NCBI GenBank assembly: GCA_030544235.1
Contig: CM060461.1
Span: 1,483,949 to 1,547,948, forward strand
Origin: Lepturacanthus savala
Taxonomy: Eukaryota; Chordata; Actinopteri; Scombriformes; Trichiuridae
Reading direction: 5' to 3'
Length of the DNA: 64,000 nucleotides
The position numbers and the translations under genes are program-made. The stretch's first letter is position 1. Each line of letters starts with the position of its first letter. A model generated the notes under the pieces. It worked only from the letters and a program-made list of their open reading frames with translations. It was not told the origin of the DNA and did no database searches. This document shows, piece by piece, positions 1 through 13,000 of the stretch.

Positions 1-19
1 CCAGAAAAAAATACAGATG

Positions 20-192
20 ACAAGTGGTGCAAGGGTAGAGCATCCACCCCAGACAGAGGCTACAGTCCTCAGTGCAGGTGGCCCAGTTCAAATCCAGCAT
101 AGGATGGCCCCTTCCTGCTCGACATTCCCCATTTTCTCTGTCTCCCACCTTACTTCTGTCTTTGTTGTACTATCAAATAAAGACAAAAAGAT
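20..192 (+). mobile_element. tRNA-derived SINE copy
   Basis: The head resembles a tRNA promoter region (GGTAGAGCATCC, then a B-box-like GGTTCAAATCC-type stretch read here as cagttcaaatccagc). The tail TATCAAATAAAGACAAAAAG is typical of a fish SINE. The short ORF across it is not a gene. The family name is not certain. Confidence 0.5.
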
Positions 193-201
193 ACTATAGG
201 G

Positions 202-709
202 CAGTGTGCGAAATACCCATCGACATTCGGGGGGGTCCCCATCTTTGAATTGTTGCGCAATACTGATCAAAATTTTCTTCAGTAGGTTAACCAATGCAAA
301 TTACGGTGCAGACACAATAACAAATGCTACCTATCTGGCGTGTTTAAAAGGCAACTGAATAAATGATGGTTTCGTCGCGCAGCTGGTGTACTTGAAAGCC
401 TACAGCCTATGACCAATTGTATGACACTATTTAACCACCCATTTAACAATTGCAATTTATTTTTCATTTAGAAAGATATATCTTTCTACAAATACAAACT
501 CAAAGTGGAAAACAACACAGTGGATGATAGACAGTCTACAACAAGCCACACAGCACCACGAGCTTAGAAAACATTGTAATGACATTGTAATGATTAACAA
601 TAATATGTACTTTAATAATTTTATTTAATTTATTTTAACGAATCTTGAGACCCCCCCAAAATTTTGCATTTGAGGCCCCCCCCTGGACCCCCCCGTATTT
701 CGCACTCTG
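202..709. mobile_element. Non-autonomous hAT-type element (MITE) with perfect 8-bp target duplication
   Basis: Terminal inverted repeats CAGTGTGCGAAATAC (202) and GTATTTCGCACTCTG (ending 709) enclose 508 bp. The flanking CTATAGGG at 194-201 and 710-717 is an exact 8-bp duplication. CAGNG-type ends and an 8-bp duplication are hAT hallmarks. No transposase is encoded. The element sits in the left edge of a family-1 transposon. Confidence 0.8.
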
Positions 710-710
710 C

Positions 711-1610
711 TATAGGGTAATATTAGATAAAATGGGCCATCAGGTAAAATGGGCCATTTCAGGTTTGGGGTCCCAGCCCCTCTGGAAATTAGAGCCAATG
801 ACTACAAAGGATTTATACTCTTGATATAACTGTGGTTGACTAATAACAGGTGATTTAACTAGTTTACGGTTTCTATGGTGATTTGATTAGTTTATGGTTT
901 CTATGGTGGTGAGACAATACTTCAAATCTAGACTGAACCAGAAATGTACATGGTAAGTAGCCTGGCATGATAAATCTAACAAAACGATTATAAGGATGAT
1001 AAATCTATTAAAAAATATTCATGCACATAAAAATATGTGTGATATTTGTCTTAATAGCATCCATCAGAAATAATGCTGTTAGTTTGATATATTAAAATAT
1101 TTTTTGGAAAAGTGATGTTTTTCTTGATGGCCCAATTTACCATAACCCCCTAGCTAAAATGGGCCACATGGTTTCAGCTAAAATGGGCTTAACCCTCTGT
1201 GTCACTCACAAACACACATGTATGACATTGGGCTCAACTAAAACATGGACAGTATATATATATGACAAAGTAGTCACTACTTTTACTGTGTTAGTGTAAC
1301 TTAGCTTGTTACATATGACTGTGCTAGCTTTTGTGTAGCGTTAGCTTGTATACACAGGTGTATTAGCGTGTGTACAACACATAACTGATCTGTTCTTGTT
1401 TTAATAGCAGCAATATGATTTTTTAATGTATTTTAAAAATTATGTGGTTCTAAGCAAACATATTTTAACATTAAAACTGATGATGAATCAGTTTTGAATT
1501 TGAATTTCCCCTTTTGTCATTTGACTGGCCCATTTTACCTGATAAGATGGCCCATTTTACCTGAAACCATTCGTGCAAAAAAAGTGGCACAGCAGATGTC
1601 AATTTCTTGA
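711..1610 (+). mobile_element. Family-1 DNA transposon copy A (right end lost)
   Basis: It opens with TATAGGGTAATATTAG, a diverged family-1 terminus. The motif TAAAATGGGCC or its complement recurs near 725, 743, 1155, 1180, 1528 and 1550. It ends without the right terminus after the ACCTGAAACCATTCGTGCAA block, and no ORF is present. Confidence 0.75.
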
Positions 1611-2229
1611 TTTTTAATCAATTTTATTTTAATTCATTTGATCTTGTCCCCTTTTAATCAACTGTTTTTAAATTTTGTCTTGATGCTTTTAATATTTTAT
1701 GAAAGCACTTTGAATTACCTTGTTGTTGAAATGTGCTTTACAAATAAACTTGCATTTCCTGGCCTAGTAGGCAGTGATACTAACTAGTTGAAGCTACCTA
1801 GCTACCTACTAACTAGTAGTAGCAGTTATTAGTTAGTAGGCAATGAAACTAATGCAGCTTCATGTTTAATATATGGTATGGTTAATGGTTAATATATGGT
1901 ATTTTCTCCTTCTTGGACTTCTTGGCCATCCACAGCAGGTTCGCAGTGATATAATTGTGCCAATTATTTCTTTCCTATTTATTCCATTTTATTTCTTTCT
2001 TGTTATAATTACAAGCTGGAGTCTGAGCATCTTTTCCCCGGAGGTGTTGGTTCCCAGGCCCTGAACGGCCCTGTTTATTCCTTTGCCAATTACCGCTGTT
2101 TTGCCTGAATGTGTCCGAAGGTGAATGCCAGAACGACCTAAGTGCCACAATCGTGTCATTAGAGACTCACTTTCTCTCTTCTTATTCTCTGATCTTCCCC
2201 GAGGCTCGAATGTCACCTCAGCAGCTCAT

Positions 2230-2420
2230 TACGGCCATTTACCTACACTGTAAAAAGTGGCCGACAGGAAAAACAGCTTTTATATCATTCCAAAAAAAAA
2301 CTTTAGGTTGAATCTTCTCCTTTTGGAAAACAGTGATCAACATTTTACACTATTTTATTAATCAAACAACTAAACGATTAATTGTTTCAATAATTGATAA
2401 ATTAATTGAATAGAGGAAAA
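2230..2420 (-). repeat. AT-rich dispersed repeat fragment (ATTAATCGATTA type)
   Basis: It shares the block around 'aggttgaatc..gaaaacagtgatcaacattttacac' with 33195-33315 and, inverted, with 14190-14290. The outer part is rich in attaattg/caattgat. It is a fragment of a non-coding repeat common in fish. Confidence 0.55.
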
Positions 2421-2822
2421 GTTGAGGAAAAGTTGACCCTCTGGTTTCACTAAATTATATATTAAAAAAATGCTCTGGTTGAATTTATGACCTTTGTGTT
2501 CTTAGGGTCGGTTTTGATCCAGTTATAAAAACAAGACTATAAAGCAATAATTAGAGCTAAAAAAGGAAATTGTAAGTGCACTGTCAGCCAGCTGACTTGT
2601 TCTGATCTTCATTTAGTGTTGTATCATAGTTCTATTGCTGAAAAAAAAAAAGTAAATAAAAGTAAATAAATGGTGGATTTTACCATTTATTTTTATTGAA
2701 ATCGAGGTTATCCCTCTGACGGAAAAACAAGACATCATCACCAAAAATATTAAAACCAATATTTTCATTGTTATGGATGTCTAACAAGGTAACCAAGAGA
2801 TGGTTGATAGATTATGGTTTTT

Positions 2823-3118
2823 AGGTGTACAGCTGATTTGAAACATGGCTCAAGAGGACGGATATGCTGACTAGTGAAGTTCAGCAGAGTTCAGGTGAGT
2901 GTATTATTTGCAGTGGGTGAGTAAAGGATCTGTGGCGGCCTGCAGCCAGACACAGCGTTTTCTTTTCTTTTGTACAACGTGCCAACCTGCTGCTATTCTG
3001 AGGGAAACAGAGGCATCATGTGAAGCTTATCTGACTACAGGTGTGGGAGACACCGGGTGAGGTTTGATGCTGCTGGAAAACCAACGAGGAGCAATTTCCA
3101 GGAGGATTCAAGGAGCAG
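2823..3118 (+). other. Possible hhla1 5' non-coding exons
   Basis: Two stretches are bounded by plausible splice signals: 2833-2894 (TTTTAG before, donor GTGAGTGT at 2895) and 3041-3118 (ACTACAG before, donor GTAAAATG at 3119). The first coding exon starts behind a good acceptor (3950), so at least one upstream exon is expected. Neither stretch has independent support. The first contains a short ATG reading frame that ends at once. Confidence 0.25.
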
Positions 3119-3264
3119 GTAAAATGTGCTCTCTGGATTTATATCACTACAATACAGCATGTAAAACTAAAGTTGACTAACTAGAATCTGATCCTTTAAA
3201 GAAAGTAAATTAAGATGAAAAAGAATGTTAACTTAAGAAATGGGTCAGTGGCTAAAAACTTGTC

Positions 3265-3600
3265 ATCAGATAGTTTAACTCTCTTAAAAAAGTAAAAAAA
3301 AAAAAAAACAATTAAAAATAAAATTTAAAATACATGCTATCAACTAGTTACATATTCTAGGTGGATTATATGTTTAAAATTAAAAAATATTTTTTGGTTC
3401 AGTGGATCAGTGGAAGGATAAGTGACAAATAATGTTTGTGTGTTCATGTTGGTTTCTTGTTATTTAAAAGTCCATTTGTATAATTTTCTTTTTGAAACAG
3501 GATGATCAATTTTAAATATTTAATGCACCTAGGATATAAAAGTTACAGAGCCTCTAAAGGGACATGGAATACGTGTTTTTTATTATTGACCCATTTATCG
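3265..3600. mobile_element. Rearranged family-2 transposon copy (inverted halves)
   Basis: The left part (3275-3400) is the 3' half of family 2 in antisense ('ctatcaactagtt..attctaggtggattata'). The right part (3425-3560) is the family in sense ('gtgttcatgttggtttcttgttatttaaaagtcc'). The copy is therefore a head-to-head chimera. It is non-coding. Confidence 0.55.
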
Positions 3601-3971
3601 AAGGCTGTAACAATTACTTATTAATTAACAGAAAATGAATCAAGTATTTTGATGATTAATTAATCATCTTAATAATTTGATTCCTAACTAATGATAGTAA
3701 TACAATAATTGTTTATGTATATTGCACTATAAATATAATATAAACAGATAGGGAACTTAAATAACATCTAGAATATAAATATTTTCAACATGATAATTCT
3801 GATGCATTTTTGTTTACTGGTAGTTTGAAAAATAAAAGACATACTATATATATATATATACCTCACAGCAAAGTGACAATATGCTGATTTAGAGAGATTT
3901 GTAGGAACAATGTTCAGCTGTTTGTTGTTTTTTCCTTCTGTTTATTGCAGTTGCCGTGGGACGTCGCTGTC

Positions 3972-4062
3972 ATGGCAGGTTCACAAAGATCCAAACAGCA
4001 TCCGCAAATATTTCTCATATTCTGTGTTTCTGTGATTTTACTGCTCACCCTCTTCAGTCAAG
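3972..4062 (+). CDS. hhla1: hhla1 exon 1: start and signal peptide
   Basis: Residues 1-30. The exon begins at 3951 after TTTATTGCAG, and the ATG is at 3972. A basic, polar start (SQRSKQH) is followed by a hydrophobic run (IFLIFCVSVILLLTLF), a classical signal peptide. The donor is AAG|GTAAAG, phase 1. Confidence 0.75.
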
Positions 4063-7000
4063 GTAAAGATGACTGAGTTTTACCTCTCCAAGTCTTACGT
4101 CTTCAAGATCATGTCGCTGCAAATATCTATTTTTTAAACACTTAAAAATGTCATTATATCTGCTTATACTGATGCTGGGTCTTCTGGTTTTCTGAGAAGC
4201 TACTGCACCTACTGGCGTGTATATACTGTATATAGGCAACATAACATGCAAGATCTGTAAGATATCGGGATGTATTTTAGAACTGAATATTGGACTGAAA
4301 AATGGCTGCCATTCATTTCAATGGAAGTTACCTAGCTCATACGCCAAAAAACTTTCCTTCCTATTCCTTTGTTATGTGACCCATAGAGACTGATCAGTAG
4401 AGTCACCTCCCATGATGCTCTGGGGCCTCCCATCATGCCCCATGGGTGATGAGAACGTATAAATTGCGAAAAAAAAAACACACATACAAACTTACATTTG
4501 AGTCGTTTAATTCATAAAACAAACTAATAAATACATTTTAAAAAATGTTCTTATTCCCGCGTCACAAAACTATGACATCACACTGGGAATAGAGTTTTCT
4601 GACCGTTATAAACGTTTTTGATGAATAAAAAGTCCATGACTTAAAAATATAGAATCCAAAGATTAGTAATTAACCGGGTTATAGGTGGGGGTGTCCTGGA
4701 GACAGTTTTATCAGCTTCTCCTTTACTCCTTTACTTGTGGTCTATGGGAAAAAAATGTTTGTGTCACATGGGATTTTTGTTGCAGTACCATGAGTGGCCA
4801 CTGGGGAAAATCTGCTGCTGCTGAGATGCGGCACCCTATCTAGGTCTTTAATACATCCATGGTGGCAACACAACAAATCTGTTCAACATTTTAAACAAAA
4901 GTATGCTAAATAGTCATGCTAAATAAATGCAATACATAAAAAATAATTGTTTGAAAAATCTGGATTTCAATATGGACCAAGATAATCATGATAATGATTT
5001 TATCCATAATTGAGCAGCCCTACTTTAAACTACAAGGATCCTGGTTTTATAACAAATGAATGTAAACATTTCACTTACCTTTTAAATCTGATTTCCCTCC
5101 CTTCAGCATTTCTATATGGGCATCAGAAAGAGAGGCACAAAAGAGACGTTATGGGCTCCACAGGTATAAACAGCATTTTTACTCTCCTTATATTTTGTTC
5201 CTTTACATGTTTTCAGTGTAAACTGTGAAGATTAAGTGAAACTTACAAAGACAAAACAGGTTCTTACTGTGTCCAACACCTTTACCTTCACATATGTCAT
5301 TGTCTACAGTTTGTTGTTAATGTATGATTGTTTCAGTTAATTTTGAAAATACAGAAACAATCTAAAATAAAAAGAACAACTGATTTGAATCTAAAAAGGA
5401 AAACCTACTGTGTTCAGGTGGACTATATCTACAGTATATTATATTACATTATATTACAGTATATAATAAAAGCTCCACTGTGACCTCATTATTCAAATAA
5501 TAAATCACACTTTAGGAATTGATTGCTCTGGGTAATTGCGACTACTTTGTGTCTTCAGTCCACTTTGAAATGATGGAGCCACAAGCTGCTGATGTTGCTA
5601 ATTCCATCATAAAGATTAAAGCCTCTCTGCTGCTGCTTTTATTTCCCAGAAATCCCGGTGGAGTCTATCGACCCGGCCGCCATTGACCTCACTCCCCTCG
5701 TCAATACTTTAATAAATTCAAGCCAATCGGGTAGGTTGTCATAATATCGTTCATGTGCGGTATTAATTCTGAGGTGTAAATCTTTTATGTGCATCATGAT
5801 TAAAACACAGAGACGTCAAACTGCTGAACTGCTCAAGTTCATCAAATGTCAGCTGTAAAGTACCAATTCACTAAATTCACTGCACAACTGTCATGTTTGT
5901 CTGGAAAATACATTTACTGATGTAAACTACTTCAATTTAATTCAATATACTTTTCTTATATTTTATGATGCGTTTTACTTTAAATTCAGTACATTTCAGC
6001 TGGAAATATTGTATTTTCAACTCTACAGCTTTTATCTGACAACTGCAGTTACTGTTTATGTTTCAGGTTAGCCATTATTATATGAAATCAGCTTGTTGCA
6101 CATATGTATGAGTTGCTTACAACTTCATTAAATACTGATATATTTTTTTTATTAATGAAATAATGAAAATTAGTAGTATCAAATTATACTTAAAGTACAT
6201 ATATGCACACAGTGTACATGTATGTATCTGTGAGGTAAAACCAGTCACAAGCTAATGGTGCATATTAAAAGTGAAATAAATGCTGCAGATGTTTAATATT
6301 CTCCTTTCATGTACATCATGATTAAATTACAGAGGCGTTACTAAATTACATAGCATGACTCTTATTTTATACCTAGTTTATCTGGAAAATACATTTATTG
6401 ATTTAAAGTACTTCAATTTAAAGGTAACATACTTTATTATATTTATATTTTATGCTGTCATATACTTTAAATTCAGCACATTTCAGCAAGAAATATTGAA
6501 TTTTCTACTGTACAACATTTATCTGACAACTGCAGTTACTGTAAAATCAGCCACAAGTGAATTAGCATTTTAAAAGCTGACATAAATGCTGCAGATATTA
6601 AATATTCTCCTGTCGTCTCCTCTCAGGCTCCCGGCAGCTCTTCTCCCTCCTCAGTGTGACGTCCTACAGCTCACTGGCTCTGCACAAACTCACCTTGCTG
6701 GTTTATAACAGTAAATATGCACTTGTCAGTCAGTCAGTCATTTTCTATACCTGCTTATTCCTCATTAGGGTTGCAGGGGTCTGCTGGAGCCAATCCCAGT
6801 GCGTTACAGCGAGAGGCAGGGATACACCCCAGATGGTCGCCAGCCAATCGTGGGGCACACACACCATTCACTCACACACTCACACCTACGGGCAATTTAG
6901 AGTCGCCAATTAACCTCAGCATGTTTTTGGACTGTGGGAGGAAGCCGGAGTACCTGGTGAAAACCCATGCAGACACGGGGAGAACATGCAAACTCCACAC

Positions 7001-10000
7001 AGAAAGGTCCCAGACCCAGGAGGTCTTGAACCTGCGACCTTGTTGCTGTGAGGAAACAGCGCTAACCCCTGCTCCACCGTGTCGTCCACCAAACCACTTG
7101 TTATAATCTATATGAATGATGTAAAACAAGGTTATAACGTACAGGCTGTTTCTCATCATGTTCCACAAGAATAATTTAGGGAAAGAAATATGAATATACA
7201 TATTTCTAAACAAATAAACTTATTATGCACCATGACCTTTTAATTTCATAATCATTTTAACTGTAAAAAAATGTCAAATGCCCGAATGTTTTAAAAAATT
7301 CTAAACTTTTTTTTTTCCAATAAGCCTTATGCTATGTGAGGAATCCATGTATCATTTAATCTTTCCATATTCAATTGACACTCAAAACTCAAAAATGGCC
7401 CAAAAGGTGACTTGAAAAGGTTATTTTGTTATTTGTTTATTATTCAAACACAAAAAAAAGGATTCAATTCAATTTTAGGCTCAGATCGAAAATAAATAAG
7501 AATAAGAAATAGAAAATGGGGCACATGACTGAATATGATTTTAATATTTTAATAAGTCTGGTTTACATAACCTGGAAAAGCACTGCCGTCATCAGCATTC
7601 GGTCGTGTAAGGGGCTGGCTACAAGGTACATGTTTAAGTATTGATTGATTGAAACATGTTCAAAAAACCACAAAAATAACAAAAAATAAATAAATATGTC
7701 ATAATTCCTGTCGCTAAAGGCTAGCAATAGAATTTCAGCAGCATAAAATAAAAGGTATGAAAAATATCCTGAAGAATGTATAACAGCAGAATAGTTCATG
7801 ATTGACAACAGTAACATTTTGTTTTAGTGAAATTAGCCAGGTAAAGAAAAACTTGCTAGCATCATTAACACAGTAGTTCATCCACTTGGTTTTATTCTCA
7901 AAGTACCCAAGAGTTTATCTTACCTTTAGCTAATCCTGTGTGTTATAGACTAGTGTATAGAAGTTTCAACTTGAACTAGTCATGCAGTAATTGTTTGCTT
8001 GCTCCCAACAACATTTTAACTCTTTTCTGATGTTTGGAACCTGACAGTAAAATGGAGGAAATCCAACACAGTACTAATAGTATTACTATCATGCTTTGAA
8101 AAGTATGTGAATGAATCAGGGACATTCGTAATTAAAACTTAATGCCAGAAAACAAACAATATTCTCGAAAAACCATATGTCAGTTTAGTTTGATTGACAG
8201 GTTATCATCCAAAAATAAAGGATGCTCGGATGCTTATACTGATTGGTTTATTATTATTATTACAGTCAGGAAGTTAGACTGTCGGACAGTCCTGCCCATC
8301 CCACAGGTTATTTTTTTTTCTTGTAAGTGTCGAAGCATTTAATTAATTAATTGCAATCTGGGTGTGAAGGGCAAACATCATTCACCCCTACCTTTAATAG
8401 CTAACTCAGTATTGCCGTGTTTAAATGAAAATGCACCCTGGGAATTCATAGTCTATTGTTACAAATTGAATGTGATACGTCCAGAGATGGTTTCATGTCC
8501 CTCCCTTAAATATTAAAATCAAATTCAGTCGTGTGCCTCATTTTTTATTTCATGTTTTCAATCTGAGTTTAAAATTAAAATATGAAAAAACATTTTTTTT
8601 GCTGTTTGTTTTATGTTGTGTTTTATGTGGATGTGGTCGTTTACTTTCAGCACTTTGTTTTACCTGTGGTTGTGAAAATCTAAATAATTTAGAGTTTTCA
8701 GGTTTGAATTCTCTGAACTGACTTTTCCCCCAAACTTGCCTGTCTTTTTAGTTTCTAACATGAGAAGTGTAGAAAGCAGCATGTTCAGGAGACGAGTCTG
8801 CTACTGTATCACCAATGACACCAATGATTTAACAGGTAGGAAATGTTTAACCGCCTTGTTTTTCTATTTTCAAATTAAATCTGTCGTGACAAATAGTTAT
8901 TTCATTTTAAAACACAAAATGACAAATATCTATACATTTTCAGACTTTACAGCCATTCTGTTGGACGTGATGGGAAACTCAACAAGTTATCTACAGGAGC
9001 TGTTTAAATCTTCCTCCATATTATCAGGTGGTTGCTGAATAATGTCCAGGTTCCTCTTCATAATTTAAATTTTCTGCTAATCACATGTTTTTCTGTTTCT
9101 GAATGTTAGTGAGCCAGAGGAACAACTCAGACTGTATCTACATCTGTGTGATGGCAGGGAAGATGGGTAAGTGCACTTCACTGGATCCACGGACATCTGT
9201 TTGAAGTTTGGATAGGATCTAAAAGATCTAAAAGAAAATTAACCAACAATGTTTGAAAACCAAATGATTAAAAAAAATACTAGATACTGTTTCTTCCCAC
9301 AGTCTCTGTCTCCCAATCAAAACAAAGATGGCAGTTTGATGGCAGAGGGACAGATGTTTGTCATGGCAGCCATATTGACATGAAATAGTATGTAAGCACA
9401 GGGGCTACTAATGATACTATTTAAGGATCAGTTCCAGGTCAGAGTCAGCCATGGACCATTTCAGGTTTGGGCTCCCAGCCCCTCTGGAAATTAGAGCCAA
9501 TGATACAAAGAATTTCAAACTGTTGATGTTCATGGTAAGTAACCTGGTATGACAAATCTAACTAAACGATTATAAGGATGATAAATCTGTTTAAAAAAAA
9601 CTAACATATATATATATATATATATATATATGCATGTTAGTTTTTTTATTATTAATATAATTAATTAATTATATTTATGGAATCCATCAGAAATAATGTT
9701 GTTAGTTTGATATATTAACATATTTTGGGGGAAAAGTGATGTTTATTTTGGTGGCCCAATTTACCTTAACCCCCTAAGATAAAAGATAAAATGGGCCTAA
9801 GATAAAATGGGCCACATGGTTTCAGCTAAAATGGGCCTAACCCTCTGTGTCACTCACTAACACATGTGTATGACATTTAGTTCAACTAAAACATGAACAG
9901 TATGTTGATTGTCATGTGAAATTAGTGCAACTCAAAGTAGCCACTACTTTTACTCTGTTTATGTAACATAGCTTGTTCCATATGACTGGGCGCTAGCTTT

Positions 10001-13000
10001 TGTGTAGCACTAGACGCACTTTGTGTGTGTCTGTTTTGTCCAGGCAGAGATCCCCTAGGGCTCTGGGAAGTCGGGTCTATCACTCCACTCTTCAACCAAA
10101 CCATAGTGGAAGGACCCCACACAGGTGTGTTTACAACACGGACACTGTACAACCAGCAGTTGGCAGCATTTCACTGTTTATCACTGCAGAGATGTTTGCC
10201 CAAGTCGCCTTCTATTCTTCGCCTTCTTCAGCATTCATCAGGTCTCTCAAAATATGCATTGTGTGTTTGTGTTGGTTTCTTGTTATTTATAAGTCCCTTT
10301 GTATCATTTTCATACAAAAATCATGATTTTGTGTGATTTTTTTTGACAGAAATGTCAAATGCTGTATGCGAAAAAGAATGAGAAATTTAAAATATATAAT
10401 TCACCTAGAATATAACAGTTGTCAAGAGAGTGTCAAGTTTTTATGGCTACACCACTGACCCTTTATATAAAAACCTCTCATCTTTGAGACTTAAAGTTAT
10501 TTGTGCCAACATGTCCATTATAACAATTCTTGCTGATGTCACTAATAAAAGTCATTGATACCTTTTAAATCGCTTACAGCATTTTATAACTTGATGTTTT
10601 ATATTATTTTGTTGTTTGGGGTATTTTATATTTTTCTTTCTACCTGTAATTGCTGTATTTCATTTAATTGCATTTCAAGAATTGTTTTCCTCTGTAAGTA
10701 CGTAAGTAGTAGTAAGTTCTAAATTGTGCTATATACAGTCAATTATTATTATTTTTGTTATTTAGTCTGGCCTCAATAAACCTTTTTTTCTGTTCTTTTT
10801 AATATCTACATAGGCGACATTTCCTCAGTCAGACTTCCTTTCGGTGAGTATGTCTGCACCTTTAAAAAGGGAAAAAGCGATCTTGAGTATCTGTTGTCAT
10901 CTAGAAGATACATTTAACTACAATGCTTCTAAATATCTATTTAAAACCTAAGAATGGCACCAACTGCCCATGAATCTGAGTCACATCTCGCCATCTGGGA
11001 TGAGCTCCAGCAGAGTCCATTCTACCGCACACAGTGAGTCGAAGCAGGAGGCTATCGTTCAAGTTTCAACTCTTTCTGTTTAAACTGATATGTGCAAGGA
11101 AAGCCATAGCAATCAGTACTATCCAGAATGACTTAACTACTGTAGTAGAAGTTAAAATAAAACTATGGTAGACAAGTGTAAGTTAAGAGTCAAGACGCTT
11201 TAAAGTGGCACTAGTTTAAAGCACTAGTTGGATGAAAATCTCCAGTAAGATAATTTTGTTCGGTCTAATTGCAGACAGTAAATAAAATGTTCTTTTTGTA
11301 TGTATTTGATTCTTTAGTTTCACCGACAACTATGGACAAAGCAGCAACAACAACAATCACAGCTGCACCACGGCTGGCTACAGCACAACAAAGTCCAACC
11401 ATCAAAACACAGAGTCAAACTACAGCAGGAACACTAAAGATGACACAAAGAACAACGACACAACAAAGGTCGACACAACAAGTCACACAACCACAAAGGC
11501 TGACAACAGAAAGAGTGGTGGTACAACAAATAGCAACAGAGATAGCAACAACACAACTGGTGACACAAAGAGTGATTGCACCACAATTTGGGACACAAAT
11601 GGTGGCACAACAAATGGAAACACAAACAGTGATGTCACAACCAATGAGGACACGAATGGAGACACAAAGTGTGACGGCACAAAACGTGGTGACAAAAATG
11701 GCGACAACACAAAAAATGTTGACGGGACAACACATGACGACACAAAGAGCAACTATGGAACAAATGACGAAACAAACGGTAACACAAAGCATGAGGGCAC
11801 AAATGATGACACAAAGAGCAACAACACCAATAATGAAAAAAACTACAGAAAAACACACACCAACAGCTGCCTCCCTGCAGGTCATCTCTGTCTCTGCTAT
11901 TACTCCAACCACAGTCACTACAAACAAAGCTGTAAGTTTCCTACCAGCAATGACTCCAACTCAACTGACTCAACAACCCAGAGCAACAAATCACACAGTC
12001 ACAGGTCATCACAGCAGACCCACCGCTGTCAGAGACACTGTCAAACTTCAACAGACCAAATGGCCTGTGAGCAGCCAAACTACAAAACCCAGCAGGCCTG
12101 TGAACAGCAGAACTACAAAACCCAGCTGGCCTATGAGCAGCCAAACTACAAAACCCAGCAGGCCTGTAAGCAGCAAAACTACAAAACCCAGCAGGCCTCT
12201 GAGCAGCAGAACTACAACCCCTAGCAGGCCTGTGAGCAGCAGAACTACAACACCCAGCAGGATTGTGAGCAGCAGAACTACATCCCCCAGCAGGCCTGTG
12301 AGCAGCTCAACTACAATACCCAGCAGGCCTGTGGGCAGCAGAACTACAACCCCCAGCAGGCCTGTGAGCAGCTCAGCTACAACACCCAGCAGGCCTCCAG
12401 AAGCAGAGCAGGCAGGTAGATCTACAGGTACTTTATTAGTCAGTAGCAGATCAGCAAAATTCCTTCTGCTTTATATTCAGTCTCTTCCTGCATCCTGCTC
12501 ATGTTGAAGCAACTGTGCCCTCTGGTGGATGCAGTAACTGCGACAAAGGAGGAAACAAGGTATGGTTCCTGGTCCTAGAGAGCTGCTGTGGGTGCAGGCT
12601 TTTGTTCCAACGAAGCAGTAACACATCGGATTCTATGAATAAACCATTCTTGCCAAGGACCTTTATTAGTAGAATCAGGTGTGTTACTGCTTGGTTGGAC
12701 CAAAACTCTGCACCCACACCAGCCCTCCAGGACCAGGATTGCCCACCCCTGTTATAGCAACAAAGTCCTCACAGGTCAGAGGTCAGGGTGGATGGATAAG
12801 TCAACAAAGCTGCATCCGAAACCTTAGTAGCACTGCATACTAACCACTAGTTTCTATATAGGACGTTAGGCAGTAAAAGGCACAATTTGGACATACAACA
12901 GCACTATCTTGCCCTCCCGGTGACTTCTGGGATATCTAGTGTGATTCACTTGCACACTGTAAAATATGACCTGATGTAGTGAACCATCTGGGTACCATTC

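Noticed and set aside
6717..7213. ORFs of 113-129 codons on both strands near 6700-7200
   Set aside because: They lie in a SINE, and the same peptides appear at 35300, 42000 and 47600.
9598..9645. Hairpin around TAACATATATA..TGCATGTTAG
   Set aside because: Formed by a TA microsatellite with short matching flanks. No reason to infer function.
10121..10145. Short similarity of the hhla1 exon 8 donor region (ACACAGGTGTGTTTACAACAC) to family-1 sequence
   Set aside because: Only about 20 bp, with unrelated sequence on both sides. It is probably chance, so I do not claim the exon is transposon-derived.
11415..11927. 170-codon ORF on the - strand opposite the hhla1 mucin exon, rich in Cys and Val
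   Set aside because: It is a mirror of ACA/CAA-type codons on the + strand. It has no start context, splice partners or family features.
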